Below are positions 13,268 to 14,104 of a stretch of 14,104 bases of DNA, one piece after another (positions within the stretch are counted from its first letter, which is position 1; each line of letters starts with the position of its first letter). The translations under genes and the position numbers were made by a program. The notes beneath the pieces are model-generated. The model ran no database searches, was not told the DNA's origin, and saw only the letters and a list, made by a program, of their open reading frames with translations. The DNA comes from Halieaceae bacterium (GTDB lineage Bacteria > Pseudomonadota > Gammaproteobacteria > Pseudomonadales > Halieaceae). The stretch is taken from contig QXYP01000201.1 in assembly GCA_009886815.1 (NCBI GenBank), positions 1 through 14,104 on the forward strand, in the 5' to 3' direction.

Positions 13268-14104
13268 GTGAATTCCCAGACATCTGACAAACAGGCCGTA
13301 TTATTAGGTTCGGGCGCCGTTGTACTTTGGAGTACCGTCGCAACCGTTTTTAATCTAAGCCTCGACTTTGTTTCACCCCTGACCCTAGTCACTCTGGCAA
13401 GCGTTACCTCATGGTTTTTTCTAGGAACAATTCTTGTCGTCTCAGGTGAGATGCGAACACTGAATCAGATCAAGGGCGCTGAGTGGGCGCGGCTCTTGGC
13501 CCTGGGCTTGATTAATCCAACGCTCTATTATTTTTTGCTGTTTGGTGCCTATGCCAAATTACCCGCTCAGGAAGCTATGGCGATTAACTATACCTGGGGC
13601 TTGGTACTGCCGCTGCTTGCGGCACCACTGTTGGGTCAGGCGCTAAAGGGTCGCGATATTGTTTATGCGCTCGTTAGCTATTGCGGGGTTTTTGTTATTG
13701 CGACCCGAGGCGAAGTGCTGACTTTTGAGCTGTCTGATCCGACAGGCGTGGGGTTGGCGATAGGCTCAACGTTGTTGTGGGCCCTTTACTGGATTGGCAA
13801 TACCCGGATTAGTACGCCGCCGGTTCAAGGCTTGTTTGTCGGGTTCACCTCTGCCACCGCCATCCTACTCACCCTATCTCTGTTCACAGGGAGTTTGCTC
13901 AATTTACCCTGGCAAGCTCTGGCAGGAGGCCTTTATATTGGCTTTTTTGAAATGGGATTAAGCTTCATTCTCTGGCTTAAAGCGATGAAGCTCACGCGCA
14001 ACACCGCGCAGATTTCGACACTGATCTTTTTGTCGCCGCCACTGTCCCTCATCTTAATCTGGGCGGTACTGGGTGAAGAGATAAGAGGCTCCACATTGGT
14101 GGGA
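13268..14104 (+). CDS. EamA/DMT-family transporter, 3' end beyond the window
   Basis: An open frame of 279 codons runs from GTG 13268 to the window edge without a stop. The product is strongly hydrophobic, with about nine membrane segments in the pattern of a drug/metabolite transporter. It begins MNSQTSDKQAVLLGSGAVVLWSTVATVFNLSL. The two EamA halves show as APLLGQALKGRDIVYALVSYCGVFVIA and, near the edge, LSPPLSLILIWAVLGEEIRG. It should be an inner-membrane carrier; the substrate is unknown. In this frame the rhodanese TAG (13244-13246) blocks extension, so GTG 13268 is the first ordinary start. It has no good Shine-Dalgarno, and its GTG overlaps the stop of a four-codon ORF (13257-13271). 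Confidence 0.88.
   Translation, partial: MNSQTSDKQAVLLGSGAVVLWSTVATVFNLSLDFVSPLTLVTLASVTSWFFLGTILVVSGEMRTLNQIKGAEWARLLALGLINPTLYYFLLFGAYAKLPAQEAMAINYTWGLVLPLLAAPLLGQALKGRDIVYALVSYCGVFVIATRGEVLTFELSDPTGVGLAIGSTLLWALYWIGNTRISTPPVQGLFVGFTSATAILLTLSLFTGSLLNLPWQALAGGLYIGFFEMGLSFILWLKAMKLTRNTAQISTLIFLSPPLSLILIWAVLGEEIRGSTLVG

Overview
This window looks like ordinary chromosome from a free-living, probably marine, gammaproteobacterium. The protein sequences read like Cellvibrionales/Pseudomonadales-type homologues: a Pseudomonas-style CysI paired with a DUF934 protein, a DUF938 methyltransferase, a QLHVH-type HIT protein and AzlCD. Base composition is moderately GC-rich and fairly even. I see no tRNA or rRNA, no insertion sequence or phage gene, and no CRISPR array. 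The lineage is an inference from remembered family resemblance, not from a search.

Layout from left to right. (1) 1-392 has no convincing gene. It holds a 16-bp tandem repeat (103-193) and some unexplained short reading frames. (2) 393-4536 on the + strand is an assimilatory sulfate-reduction operon: a 28-codon leader ORF overlapping the cysI start, then cysI (sulfite reductase haemoprotein), a DUF934 protein, cysG (sirohaem synthase) and cysH (PAPS/APS reductase). CysH supplies sulfite, CysI reduces it to sulfide, and CysG makes the sirohaem that CysI needs. (3) 4572-6127 on the - strand is a two-gene unit: a saccharopine-dehydrogenase-like reductase followed by a small exported protein. (4) 6233-6853 (+) is a DUF938 methyltransferase, convergent with an exported OmpA-domain protein (6898-7620, -). 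Both stop codons lie inside a second 16-bp tandem repeat. (5) 7776-8846 (+) is DNA polymerase IV (dinB) with a TTG start. (6) 8865-11315 on the - strand is a tight five-gene run, in transcription order: exported DsrE-family protein, HIT protein, D-aminoacyl-tRNA deacylase (dtd), azlC, azlD. (7) 11420-12730 (-) is a secreted zinc-dependent phospholipase C/S1-P1-nuclease-like hydrolase. It is divergent from (8) an exported rhodanese (12875-13246, +) and an EamA/DMT transporter that runs off the right edge.

I did not find a clearly new multi-gene system. The points most worth a second look are: the leader ORF whose stop overlaps a cysI start with no visible Shine-Dalgarno; the 16-bp repeat that supplies the stops of two convergent genes; a terminator-shaped hairpin in the leader of the 6127 reductase gene; the compact CysH; the Ser-to-Pro change in the Dtd active-site motif; and the secreted PLC-like protein, whose zinc-ligand spacing can be read directly from the sequence.
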